DNA of 14,376 nucleotides, from positions 1 through 14,376 of the forward strand of contig SJRY01000291.1 in assembly GCA_011319805.1 (NCBI GenBank), in the 5' to 3' direction. This DNA is from Macrocybe gigantea (lineage: Eukaryota > Basidiomycota > Agaricomycetes > Agaricales > Callistosporiaceae). The translations under genes were made by a program, and so were the position numbers. The notes beneath the pieces are model-generated. The model made no database searches and was not told where the DNA came from. It saw only the letters and a program-made list of their open reading frames with translations. Below, in pieces: positions 1-8,654 of the stretch; within the stretch, counting starts at the first letter, position 1; each line of letters begins with the position of its first letter.

Positions 1-153
1 CAACTCTCACAAATCGCACTCCTCGTTCTACAGCGACAACACTTGGGACGATCTTTGATCAGGTTGCAGATCCGGATACCTACATCCTGAGCACTCCCCG
101 TTCTTAAAATCGCGAAATCGGCTGAAAATCCACCGATTTATTAGAGTTTTTCA
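1..153 (+). promoter_or_regulatory. LINE copy 1 5'UTR
   Basis: No convincing coding sequence. The stretch aligns by eye with the reverse complement of about 8655-8815 in copy 2, including a shared block around 112-132 containing ATCGGCTGAAAATC, and the ATG at 154 follows a conserved T-rich run in both copies. LINEs usually carry an internal promoter in the 5'UTR, so promoter activity is inferred here from position alone; no TATA box or defined promoter motif was recognised. Confidence 0.55.
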
Positions 154-1626
154 ATGAGCGACGATCCGCTCAACATTGTTGGCAGCGGTGGGCCTCCACC
201 GCTAAACCCGCACCCTGGGCGGACCCCTCAGGCCCCTCTCGACCCCCCGCTCCTTCCCCTCGGGGACAGGAGCCTTCTCTTCCAAGGCGGCGACGGTTTA
301 TGGATACCGACGACGCTGGCCCTCGAATCGGACTGGGTCTACCGAACCCCCGTTCCTCCATCTCCGTCGATGCTGTCCACGGAGGCCTATAATAACGACA
401 ATGCTATCGGTATTGCGATCTTTCCTGAAGGGCATCGGTTCCTTCACGGTGAAGCGAAGGCCGCCACCGAATCTTCTCGCCGCCCTTAAGGATTGGATCC
501 TCAAGGTCGGCAAAGCATCCGTCTCCATCCCGGCGGGCTACCAGTATGCCATCGCTGAGGGTATTGCGGCCTTGGTCGCTACTCGGGCGATGTTAACATG
601 TTCTCCGTCCCTACTCTCAGGGACCTCAGCATGAACTCGGAGCGCGCTTGCAGAGTATTGTAAATGCGCATCTTCCCTCGCGCGGAAATCAACTCGCTTT
701 GTCGATCCCGCCACTCACTCACTCCCCTCTGGTACAGTGCGACCGGAGGACTCACGTTCGAACCAGGGCGCCCCGCCTCCGAGACCGGCTCGGAACCCAA
801 ACCGCCCTCCCCACCCCCTCGTACGCGATCTCGTTCCGGACTCCTGGACGTGGACCGCCTCCTCCGGTCAATAGGGCTACTCGCCCATTTCCGCTAAGCG
901 CTCCTATGCGCAAGCCTGGCCCAACCGGCCAACACTCCTGCCGAGGCTATTGTAGCCCTGGCAAAGACATTCCACACCTCCCCGCAGAGAAGATTGTCTC
1001 CTTGCAAAAGGAAGCAACCGGGGAGCCGTCTGGACCACCTAAGAAGAAGGCGAAGTCCACTTCTCAGGACCGTCCCGTCGTAACGTCCGGGTCAGTTACT
1101 CTTTTCCGGCTGACAAGATTCTGTTGCCGCCGGAGCTCTCCTTAATGCCTTAATAGGGCGTTGACCACTGGTAAGTCCTGGATTCGATGCGAATCTATCC
1201 AGGATCATTCCGCCTCCTCGTTCTCTTGTTGATGACGAGGGTGGCTTCTCCGAAAGACCTCAGCATTTTGCGTGAGGCCGCTCTCCGCTGTGCTCCGGCA
1301 GGATCTACTGTCGAGCTCGCAATCCCGACGAGCATTTCTTATTTGAAACTGCTCGACGTTCCCTATTTCAATGCCGATGGTAGCATTATCACTGCCCGGC
1401 AGGCTTACGAGATTCTCCGAGACTCTTCCTTCTCGGATCTCATTACTCTCGTTGGGGTACCGCGTGTCATGCGCAACTCCAAGAATTCCGATACTGCAAC
1501 GTCTGGTTCAACATCGAAGACACGTCAACTGGCCAGAACGTAAAGGCTCTGGACAATTGTACAGTTATGGTCAGGAATTGGCGTTGCCGATTCAAGGCCG
1601 CTCTCTCTTCGCCGGGAGTTCCTCTT

Positions 1627-1862
1627 TGCGAACGATGCTGGCGCTGGGGGCACTCTGCTTTGAAGTGCAACCAGCAATCTCTCGCTGTCCGATCTGTGGG
1701 GAATCTCACAGAAAGGAACACCATCGCACCTTGGCGTCTTGCTGCAAGGCTCGACCCAAGGCTAACCCTCCTCGTGAGGCTACTCCGGCGGGCCAGCCCT
1801 GTCCCCATCCTCCGAAGTGTCTCAGCTGCGGTCGAGACCACTCTACTGACGACCGGAAGTGT
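1627..1862 (+). other. Triple zinc-knuckle cluster of ORF1 (copy 1)
   Basis: Three Cys/His motifs are readable. The first, CERCWRWGHSALKC at 1627-1668, is an exact CX2CX4HX4C knuckle. After a frameshift (about 1669-1685) the second begins at 1686 with CPICGESH and continues through an HH pair to a CC pair. The third, CLSCGRDHSTDDRKC at 1818-1862, is a CX2CX3HX6C variant. Such clusters in LINE ORF1 bind nucleic acid. Copy 2 retains all three; copy 3 has lost the first by a short deletion near 12822-12827. Confidence 0.8.
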
Positions 1863-1989
1863 CCCTTCTGGAAAAATCGCTTTGATCCTGATTGGATCAA
1901 AGAACATTACAAGCTGGTGCGTGATCGTAAGCGATCAGGTAACAATACCCTAATGCCTCCCCGCAGCGTAATGCGGAGGCCGACGCATC

Positions 1990-1993
1990 ATGA
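1990..1993 (+). promoter_or_regulatory. ATGA stop/start overlap between ORF1 and ORF2 (copy 1)
   Basis: The ORF2 ATG (1990-1992) overlaps the ancestral ORF1 stop TGA (1991-1993). The ORF1 frame reaching this TGA is restored only if the 1-nt deletion near 1930 is discounted. The same CATCATGAG context occurs on the minus strand in copy 2 (6807-6810) and copy 3 (12498-12501). The role in reinitiation or coupled translation is inferred from other bicistronic LINEs; it is not shown by sequence alone. Confidence 0.6.
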
Positions 1994-2780
1994 GTGTCTC
2001 CTCGGGTAGCACAGCTCCGGCTGTGGTCCCTGGCTCAGGGGGGCGCTCATTGATTTCTTCTTTCGTATTTTCTCTCAGAACGTAAATAGAAAATATGTAC
2101 ATATGGACATGCTCCTCTCCACTCTTGGAGAGGATTATGATATTCTGTTTTTCCAAGAACCCGCTTGGATTTCATAAGACATGCCCCATCTGCCCACAAT
2201 GTTGAGGGCGAGGCAGTAATCGGAGGTCCCACTCATCCGGATTGGACCTGCATCGTTCGCCGGTCATCTCTCGAGGACCCTCCTCGGGTTATGGCCTATG
2301 TACATAACAGGCTTCGTCGCCTGCGTCCATCCCTTCGTCGTGACCTAGTTGATAGTCGCGATCTTATGATTGTTAGCTTCGCCACCCCTGGCGAGCCACT
2401 CTTTCTCGCTAACGCCTACTCTGATGTAGATGCTAGCGCGATTCGTCTTCTGCATGACTGTGCTGAGCGTCCCGACTTCCCCAACTTAGTCTATCTCGGA
2501 GGGGATTTCAATTGTCATTATGAACTCTGGGATAGAGTTCATAATTCGCAGCGTTCTCGAGGGGAGATGCTGTGTAACGCAGCTCTTGACCTCGGTCTGG
2601 AATGGTCGGAACCTAGCAATCCTGGCCGACCTTCATTTCACATAACCCGGAGCTTCGGCCCTCGGTATTGACTTGATGTTCATCCCCATTGATAGTGGGA
2701 TTGTCATCCTCGCATGATCGATGCACTCAAGTTGACATCGGACCATGTTCCGTTATCACTTGCATTGGACGTTCCTCTCC
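1990..2780 (+). other. APE-like endonuclease domain of ORF2 (copy 1)
   Basis: The landmarks of apurinic-endonuclease-type LINE nucleases are visible across three frames: a QN pair near 2080, FFQEPAW near 2147-2170 (catalytic Glu), GGDFNCHYELWD near 2500-2532 (catalytic Asp/Asn), and LTSDHVPLSL near 2728-2757 (terminal SDH, catalytic Asp-His). The longest uninterrupted piece is 2165-2671. This domain nicks the target DNA to start integration; all expected catalytic residues are present, but the reading frame is broken at least three times. Confidence 0.8.
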
Positions 2781-3421
2781 TAGACCTATCGTCCGGAGAC
2801 AAACGCTGAGTAAGGACAGCGTGCCGGAGTTTATCTCCGATATTGCTAGTGATCTTCTCGGAATGGACACTGTCCCTATCGAGACTAGTAACGACCTCGA
2901 GAGTGTCTTGTCGACACTATCGAAGGCCATTGATCGAGCTGGCATCTTCACTCTAAGGAATGTAAGCTCTCAAAACGGAGTAAGGGCTGGTGAACCAGCA
3001 CTGCTCGAGACTCTTGACACTTTCAGACAAACCCGGTCTGAAAGAGATCATCGCATCTGGCGGCGAGCTGTCAAAGATGCTAAACGCGCCTTCTTTGACC
3101 AGCGGATCAGGGAAGTTGCAGAAAAGTCTCGTCGTCCATGGGATTGGCTGCATGACGAAACAGAGACCTTTGCCTGACTACGAAGCTATCTCTTCCAGGG
3201 ACAGCCTTGCAACTCTATCGAAGCGCTTTGGAATGCGCTTGATAAGTCTTTAATGTGCGTCTGATCCGCAGTTAATTTGGATTGCCTCAATGACCTTGAA
3301 GCACATCCGGTGAGGGACTGGGTCCCTTTCTCTGTTACAGAACTCCGAGAGTCCTTGGCCTTGTAGCAATACATCGTCACCAGGACCAGATCATCTGTCC
3401 TGGAGCCATGTTAAACAGCTG

Positions 3422-5602
3422 GTGAAGTTCCCTCACGTAGCTGCATTTGTCTTGAACATTGCAAATGCATGTTTAGATCTGGGGCACTGGCCCTCTTACT
3501 TCAAACAGAGCTTGTCGGTTATCATTCCGAAACCTGGCAAACCTGCATACGACACCCCGAAAGCCTTTCGTCCGATTGTGCTTTTGAATACCCTCGGCAA
3601 GCTCGTCGAGAAGATGCTAGCGCGACGTATGCAGTACGAAGCGACCAAATTTGCTGTCTTCGATCCGAAGCAGTTCGGCGGCATCCGTCAGAACTCAACT
3701 GAGGATGCTGGAGTCTTCCTTACCCATATCATCCGTCAGGGGTGGTCTAAGGGATTCAAAACGAGTGTCATCGCTTTCGATGTCGCTCAGTATTTTCCTT
3801 CACTCAACCATCGTATGTTGGTGAAGATTCTTCAACACGGAGGCTTTGCACTACAAGTGTCAAAGTTCTTTGAATCGTATCTCGTTGGGCGTAAGACTTC
3901 CTATGCCTGGCGCAGTGCCATCTCTCCAGAGTTCGACGCCGACGTTGGGGTTGGTCAAGGCTCTGCTCTCTCTCCAGTATTGTCAGCGCTTTACTTAGCG
4001 CCGGTGCTGAAATTATATCAGAAAGCTGGTGATATGCCAGTAATCATGTCATTCGTCGATGATGGACTGATCATTGCTCAGTCCAAGTCCACATCGGACA
4101 ATGTTCCGAAACTGCAGAGAGCTTATGCGTCCGTGCATAACCTCTTCACTGACTTCGGGCTTGTTGTAGAACATAACAAGACTGAATTACAGCATTTTTC
4201 GCGCAATAACGCGGACCCTCGTCCGTCTATTGACTTGGGATTTGCTCCATTTACGGGCAATACCCCGCTTCGACCCAAGAACGTTTGGCGATACTTGGGT
4301 TTCTTCTTGGACACACGCCTTTCTTTTAAGGAGCATGTTCGATTCTACGCTACGAAGGCCTTGACTACGGCCAGAGCCTTCCAAATGTTGGGCAATTCTG
4401 TCCGGGGTTTATCTCCTCAACAGAAACGCATCCTCTACTTGTCGTGCGCGCGTCCGATCGCAACGTACGGCTGTGTATTATGGAATTTCAATGGCATGCG
4501 TAATGTCGCACTGTTGAAACAACTGCGCCAAATGCAGCGTAAAGCGTGCATCTGGATCAATGGTCAGTTTCGCACCACTCCTGAGGGTGCGGCGGAGACG
4601 ATGGCCTGTGTCGAACCTATCGGCGAGTTCATTAAAAGACTGAAAGTCGGGTCCTCTGCCCGTCTCGCCAATTCCAACCTGAGACATGCGCTCAGGTCTA
4701 TCAGTACGCCCGCCTCAGCTGGGGGTGATCCTTCTAAAGTGAGAAATCTCGCTTTTTTATCGGACAGACAGCGGTCTGCGCTTAAGTCCCCTCTCAAGGA
4801 TTTGGTGGATCTGAAACCACCACTCTTTCTAACCACGGATTATTTTGCGGATGCAAATAACCCGGGCAGGCGGCTTGTCGACGAGTTTGGCAGTCGCTTT
4901 GAGATCCATAAGTTACTTGGCCGAGACGAGGACTCGGTCAAGGCTTACCGCTCATCGCTGGATCAAACACTTACCCTGTGTTCGACCCAGCATGATTGCT
5001 CTTATGTGAGTAGTGATGGCTCCGTGCCTACAAAAGCAGAAGTGTCCTTAAAGCAGTCTGTTGCTGCTTCGCGTGTGTATCGTGAGGGCAGACTGGTTTC
5101 TGAAATTCGTCAGCCGGTTGGTAAAGCAACCAGCGACGATGCTGAGCTTATTGGATTGCGAATGGCAATCCAAAAGGCTATCGCACAAGATGGAGTTGAC
5201 TCCATCGTGTGCTTTCTGGATTCGATGAATGCAATTAATCGCATCATCGATTGCAACCCCCACTCTGTGCAGTCGCATTCTATTGCACTTTGTGCATCTC
5301 TGAAAGCTTGGCTCTCTGAATCCGAGCAGCGCCGGATTGAATTCTGGCACGTCCCTTCCAAATGGAAGTGGGCAATACAAGTCGAGGCTCACGAGTTCGC
5401 TCGAAGCCTGGACGTTCCCCTGGGGCTTCGTCCCCTCTACACCACGATGGCCTTCGAAAGGAGGCTGACGATGATATGCATAGCACTTGGTTCCAGAATT
5501 CTGGGAACAAGAAATATATTGGTGCTTCCACATTTCGTTTTCACGAAGCAGGAAAGCCAAATTCTTATGAACGCCCCTCTCGGAAGAGAATGGGCTTCAT
5601 GA
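3422..5602 (+). CDS. Open RT-RNase H segment of ORF2 (726 codons, copy 1)
   Basis: The longest open stretch in the window. Positions below count from the ATG at 3422, which is an internal Met rather than the natural start; the conserved GPDHLSW motif lies just upstream in another frame. Reverse transcriptase motifs: SVIIPKPGK and FRPIVLLNTLGKLVEK; motif A AFDVAQYF with D120; motif B GQGSALSP at 178-185; motif C FVDDG with D213 and D214; then NKTELQHF and WRYLGFFLD. FVDD in place of YADD is usual in fungal LINEs. RNase H: SSDGS (D532), DDAEL (E575), FLDS (D600), then a VPSKWKW...EAHEFA block with H657 where an Asp is usual. The true reading leaves this frame near 5460, so the last 45 or so residues are off-frame. 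It could yield a truncated RT-like product but lacks the endonuclease. Confidence 0.75.
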   Translation: MKFPHVAAFVLNIANACLDLGHWPSYFKQSLSVIIPKPGKPAYDTPKAFRPIVLLNTLGKLVEKMLARRMQYEATKFAVFDPKQFGGIRQNSTEDAGVFLTHIIRQGWSKGFKTSVIAFDVAQYFPSLNHRMLVKILQHGGFALQVSKFFESYLVGRKTSYAWRSAISPEFDADVGVGQGSALSPVLSALYLAPVLKLYQKAGDMPVIMSFVDDGLIIAQSKSTSDNVPKLQRAYASVHNLFTDFGLVVEHNKTELQHFSRNNADPRPSIDLGFAPFTGNTPLRPKNVWRYLGFFLDTRLSFKEHVRFYATKALTTARAFQMLGNSVRGLSPQQKRILYLSCARPIATYGCVLWNFNGMRNVALLKQLRQMQRKACIWINGQFRTTPEGAAETMACVEPIGEFIKRLKVGSSARLANSNLRHALRSISTPASAGGDPSKVRNLAFLSDRQRSALKSPLKDLVDLKPPLFLTTDYFADANNPGRRLVDEFGSRFEIHKLLGRDEDSVKAYRSSLDQTLTLCSTQHDCSYVSSDGSVPTKAEVSLKQSVAASRVYREGRLVSEIRQPVGKATSDDAELIGLRMAIQKAIAQDGVDSIVCFLDSMNAINRIIDCNPHSVQSHSIALCASLKAWLSESEQRRIEFWHVPSKWKWAIQVEAHEFARSLDVPLGLRPLYTTMAFERRLTMICIALGSRILGTRNILVLPHFVFTKQESQILMNAPLGREWAS

Positions 5603-5880
5603 AGTTAGTGACAGACAATGAGCTTTATGCTCGCTGTTCACGTCTCGCATGCGGCCATGCTCCGATCAATGCGTATCGGGCACGGTTTAATTTTGTCGAG
5701 AGCGATTTATGCTCTTGCGGACGAGGGGCTGAAGACTCCGTCCATGTCATGACTCAGTGCCGTAACTGGCACAGGCCAACTGAACGCCAGTTTGACGCCT
5801 TTGTGCGTCACTGGTTCATTAAGTACCTGACATCCAATAAGGCTGCAGGTGCTTTCATTCCGGATCCAGGCGGCGGGTGA
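5460..5880 (+). pseudogene. C-terminal part of ORF2 with zinc knuckle (copy 1)
   Basis: After a frameshift near 5460 the ORF2 sequence continues in another frame, showing the usual post-RNase H region (residues reading KLVTDNELYAR, then GHAPINAYRARF) and a knuckle CSCGRGAEDSVHVMTQC at 5710-5760, a CX1CX8HX4C pattern typical of LINE ORF2 C-termini. It ends at the TGA 5878-5880. A 60-codon open frame at 5849-6031 partly overlaps this end; it shows no recognised motif and is read here as 3'UTR. Confidence 0.7.
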
Positions 5881-6254
5881 CTGCCGCTCTGTAGCGGAGA
5901 TCGTCCGGGGCAACCTGGACAATCTTAAAACAGTCGGGTCAGTGACCGAAGCACTGACCAAGCGGTATGCGAATCGCAAACTTCGCAACAGCATTGTTAT
6001 AGGTCCTTTTGGACCTTTTACGTGGAATTGACCACAACCGACCCTCTGGGGTTGGGGGACAGTGCTCGAGCGAGTGAGTATGCGTGAGCTCGAGTCACAT
6101 AGCTCGAGCGCGGGCACGAGAGAACAGGGCAGTGCAGCCCTCTATGTATCTCCCTTCAGTCTGGTTGGCCTCGGACTAGTCGTATTTATAGTAGGTACCT
6201 TGGTGTATTTACAAGCGGACTGCCACCGTGCACCGCTATATAAATTGTTGAATT
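5881..6254 (+). other. LINE copy 1 3'UTR
   Basis: About 370 nt between the ORF2 stop and the poly(A). The last 80 nt (6174-6254) match the reverse complement of 14293-14376 (copy 4), sharing blocks such as GACTAGT, GCACCGCTATATAAATTGTTGA (one base differs in copy 4) and ACAAGC, so this is the family's conserved 3' end and a likely recognition site for its reverse transcriptase. GCTCGAG occurs three times (6064-6070, 6088-6094, 6102-6108). A weak open frame (to 6031) has no family resemblance. Confidence 0.75.
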
Positions 6255-6276
6255 AAAAAAAAAAAAAAAAAAAAAA
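6255..6276 (+). repeat. Poly(A) tail of LINE copy 1
   Basis: An uninterrupted run of 22 A marks the 3' terminus of the retrotransposed transcript. Directly after it come 13 nt of unassigned sequence (6277-6289), then copy 2 on the opposite strand. A clean long A tract supports a fairly recent insertion. Confidence 0.95.
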
Positions 6277-6289
6277 GACCGGGTCTGAG

Positions 6290-6810
6290 GAAGTCCCCTC
6301 CTAAATAAGATAGGTTGGGGAAGTCAGGTCTTTCCGCACAATCATGCAGCAAGTGAATAGCACTTCCATCCACATCAGAGTAGGCGTTGGTGAGGAATAG
6401 ACGCTCCCCCAGAGTGGAGAAGCTGATGATCATCAGATCGCGACTATCAACAAGATCGCGTCGAAGGGAGGGACGCAACCGATATAAGCGGTTGTGAACA
6501 TATGTCATCACACGAGGCGGGTCCTCATATGATGAGCGGCGGACAATGCAGGTCCAGTCAGGATGACTGGGACCTCTGATTACTGGCTCGCCATCAGTGC
6601 TATGTGCTGATGGGGCCTGTCTTAGCAGGTTCCAAGCAGGTTCTTGGAAAAACAAAATATCATAGTCCTCTCCAAGAGTGGAGAGGAGAACGTCCATATG
6701 TACATATTTCTTATTTATATTTTGAGATAAAATATGAAACGAAGAAATCAAAGAGCGTCCACCCGACCCAGGAGGACAGCCGGGGCTGATCCACTGGAGG
6801 TGTTGCTCAT
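6290..6810 (-). pseudogene. LINE copy 2 ORF2 fragment: N-terminal endonuclease
   Basis: Starts at the ATG complementary to 6808-6810 (MSNTSSGSAPAV) and covers the first two thirds of the endonuclease: QNINKKYVHMD, ILFFQEPAW with the catalytic Glu, and YLGGDF with the catalytic Asp, after which homology ends at 6290. An indel soon after the start moves the downstream part into the frame of the preceding ORF1 tail, so a single open frame (6236-6940) spans the ORF1 end, ORF2 and, artefactually, the complement of the copy 1 poly(A). Truncated and non-functional; no SDH motif, RT or RNase H. Confidence 0.8.
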
Positions 6811-8654
6811 GATGTGTCGGCCTCCGCATTACGCTGCAGGGAGGCATTAGAGTATTTGGGACTTGACCATGCTCGATCACATACCAGCTGATAGTGCTGT
6901 TTGATCCATTCAGGATCAAAACGGTTCTTCCAGAAGGCACACTTCCGTCGTCGGTGGAGTGGTCTTTGCTGCAGCTAAGACACTTTGGAGCATGCGGGCA
7001 GGGTTGACCTGCCAGAGTTGCCTCGCGAGGAGGGTTAGCCTTGGGTCTTGCCTTGCAGCAAGACTCGAGAGTGCGATGATGCTCCTTTCTGTGGTGTTCC
7101 TCACAGATCGGGCAGCAGAGGGATTGTTGGTTACACTTCAGAGCAGAGTGTCCCCAGCACCAACAGCGTTCGCAGAGAGGGACTCCCGGCGATGAGAGAG
7201 CAGCGCGGAAGTGGCATCACCAGTTCCGGACCATGATGGTGCAGTTGTCCAGAGCTTTGACGTTCTGGCCAGTGGATGTGTCTTCGATATTGAACCAAAT
7301 AGTCGCAGTATCAGAGTTCTTGGAGTTGTGTATGATGCGAGGAACTCCAACAAGGGTGATGAGGTCCGAGAATGAAGAGTCTCGGAGAATCTCGTATGCT
7401 TGCCAGGCAGTAATAACACTTCCATCGGCATTGAAGTATGGTACATCGAGCAGTTTCACATAGGAAACGCTCGTAGGAATAGCGAGCTTGACAGTAGAAC
7501 CAGCTGGAGCACACCGGAGGGCGGCCTCACGCAGAATGCCAAGGTCCTTGGGTGATGCCACCTTCGTCATCAAGCATGAAAATGAGGAGGCGGAATGGTC
7601 CTGGATGGATTCACATCAAATCCAGGATTTGCCAGTAGTCAGCCCTCGATTGAAGGCAGAGAGAAGAGTCCCAGCGGCAACAGACGTATTGTCCACTGGG
7701 AAAGTAAAGGATACCCTGACATTACATTCGGACAGTCCATGCGAAGTGGACTTAGCCTTCTTCTTAGGCAGTCCGGAAGACTCCCCCGTCACTTCCTTTT
7801 GTAAGGAGACGATCTTTTCTGTGGGGAGGTGTGGAAATGTCTTTGCCAAAGCTACAATAGCTTCAGCGGGAGTGTTGGCTGGTTGGGCCAAGGCTTGCGC
7901 ATACGAGCACTTGCCAGCAGCAGGGCGGGTAGCCCTATTGACAGGAGGGGCAGACCACGACCCGGAGTTCGGGAGCGGGACTGTGGCTGTGGCGGAGGGG
8001 GCGGTTCAGGTTCCGAGGCGGTCTCGGAGGGCGAGTGCCCATGTTCGAGTGGGAATCTTCAGGACATATAGTGCCAGAAGGAGAGGTATGAGGATCGGTG
8101 AACCGAGTCATCTTTCCACAGGAGGGAAGGTGGGCGTTGACAATTTCTTGCAGGCACCTACCTAAGGGGTGCTGGGGTCCATCTAGCATAGAGATGGAAA
8201 ACATATTAATGTTGCCTGCACTGCTGACCAACGTCGCAATGCCCTCGGCGATAGCATACTGGTATCCTGCCGGAATAGAGACGGAGGAAGAGCTGACCTT
8301 CAAGATCCAAGCCTTGAGGGCGGCGAGAGATTTGGCTGTGGCCTTGGCTTCACTGTGAAGGAACCGATCCCCGTCATGGAAGATCGCGATGCCAATGGCA
8401 TTGTTGTTGTATGCTGCCTCAGTGGACAAGATCGACGGAGAGGGGGGGCAGAGAGTACGGTAGGCCCTCCTGCGTTCGAGGGTTGGTGTCATCAGTATCC
8501 ATGAGACCGTCGCCACCTTGGAAGAGAAGGCTCACATTCCCGTGGGGGGAGGAGGAGCAGGGGAGCGGGATGGGCCAGCAGTGGGCCGTCCTGGGTGCGG
8601 GTTGAGCAGTGCATGACCGCCACCACCGACAATGTTGAGCATATCGTCGCTCAT
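6807..8654 (-). pseudogene. LINE copy 2 ORF1: gag-like zinc-knuckle protein (frameshifted)
   Basis: Minus-strand ORF1 beginning at the ATG complementary to 8652-8654 (MSDDMLNIVG) and ending at the TGA complementary to 6807-6809, overlapping the ORF2 ATG by the ATGA arrangement. The N-terminal third is spread over several frames (best open piece 7935-8516, with NAIGIAIF and SVSIPAGYQYAIAEGIA shared with copy 1). The lysine cluster PPKKKAKS is in 7616-7891. The best-preserved part, 7217-7573, carries the central domain (VASPKDLGILREAALRCAPAG, then LLDVPYFNADGS). Downstream lie the knuckles CERCWCWGHSALKC, CPIC...H and CLSC...H; a shift after the DD pair near 6960 disrupts the third. Better preserved than copy 3, with fewer decayed CpGs. 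Confidence 0.8.

Larger units (their letters stand above)
154..1993 (+). pseudogene. LINE copy 1 ORF1: gag-like zinc-knuckle protein (frameshifted)
   Basis: ORF1 of the LINE, expected to bind element RNA and form the ribonucleoprotein. The start at 154 (MSDDPLNIVG) is conserved in copy 2 (MSDDMLNIVG). The N-terminal part is Pro/Arg-rich, followed by a lysine cluster (PPKKKAKS, near 1039-1062), possibly a nuclear localisation signal. A central conserved domain covers about 1228-1580, and three zinc knuckles lie at 1627-1862. The coding frame changes repeatedly: frame 1 to 2 near 470, to 1 near 582, to 3 near 622, further shifts near 830-1000, 1140-1230, 1500, 1669-1685 and one near 1930. Compared with copy 2, the last shift is a 1-nt loss. 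The ancestral stop is the TGA at 1991-1993; as written, the frame in use before the last shift runs to a TAG at 2007-2009. Non-functional as sequenced. Confidence 0.8.
1990..5880 (+). pseudogene. LINE copy 1 ORF2: endonuclease-reverse transcriptase-RNase H polyprotein (frameshifted)
   Basis: ORF2 encodes the target-primed reverse transcription enzyme. In order: APE-type endonuclease (1990 to about 2780), linker (to about 3380), reverse transcriptase (about 3380-4600), RNase H (about 5000-5410) and a C-terminal zinc knuckle (5710-5760). The start MSVSSG at 1990 matches MSNTSSG in copy 2 and MSDTSSG in copy 3. Frame changes occur near 2077, 2160, 2640-2715, 2800, 3160-3180, 3260-3300, 3360 and 5460; the one near 2077 is a clear 1-nt loss relative to copies 2 and 3. 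The TGA at 5878-5880 follows a -DPGGG end in the frame carrying the knuckle. With these breaks no full protein can be made, although the RT and RNase H portions are still open in one frame. Confidence 0.85.
1..6276 (+). mobile_element. LINE copy 1: near full-length Tad1-like non-LTR retrotransposon
   Basis: A two-ORF non-LTR retrotransposon of about 6.3 kb: 5'UTR, gag-like ORF1 with CCHC knuckles, ORF2 with endonuclease, reverse transcriptase and RNase H, then 3'UTR and poly(A). Homology to copy 2 extends through the whole 5'UTR to about base 1, so the element begins at or just upstream of the window edge. The 3' end is fixed by the poly(A) at 6255-6276 and by matching sequence in copy 4. No LTRs were seen, which fits the non-LTR class. 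It is rich in CpG compared with copies 2 and 3, suggesting the most recent insertion. Multiple single-base indels disrupt both ORFs, so it is not autonomous as written. Tad1-like assignment rests on domain order and motif style; the exact clade would need a phylogeny. Confidence 0.9.

Noticed and set aside
5048..5560. A 170-codon minus-strand open frame
   Set aside because: It lies opposite the RNase H domain of copy 1, which has clear motifs; the antisense translation shows no recognisable family.
5849..6031. A 60-codon frame after ORF2 as a separate gene
   Set aside because: No motif or start context, and it lies in the LINE 3'UTR; the only copy reaching this region is copy 1, so conservation cannot be tested.
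6277..6289. GACCGGGTCTGAG as part of a LINE, because GACCCGGTCTGA-like sequence occurs near 3031-3042
   Set aside because: The match is short, nearly palindromic and in the wrong place relative to copy 2; a target duplication or filler is a simpler reading, though unproven.
6236..6940. A 234-codon minus-strand open frame as a single gene
   Set aside because: It is a fusion by frameshift of the copy 2 ORF1 tail and ORF2 endonuclease, and its last residues translate the complement of the copy 1 poly(A).
7488..8165. A 225-codon + strand open frame
   Set aside because: It is antisense to ORF1 of copy 2, whose minus-strand reading matches copies 1 and 3.
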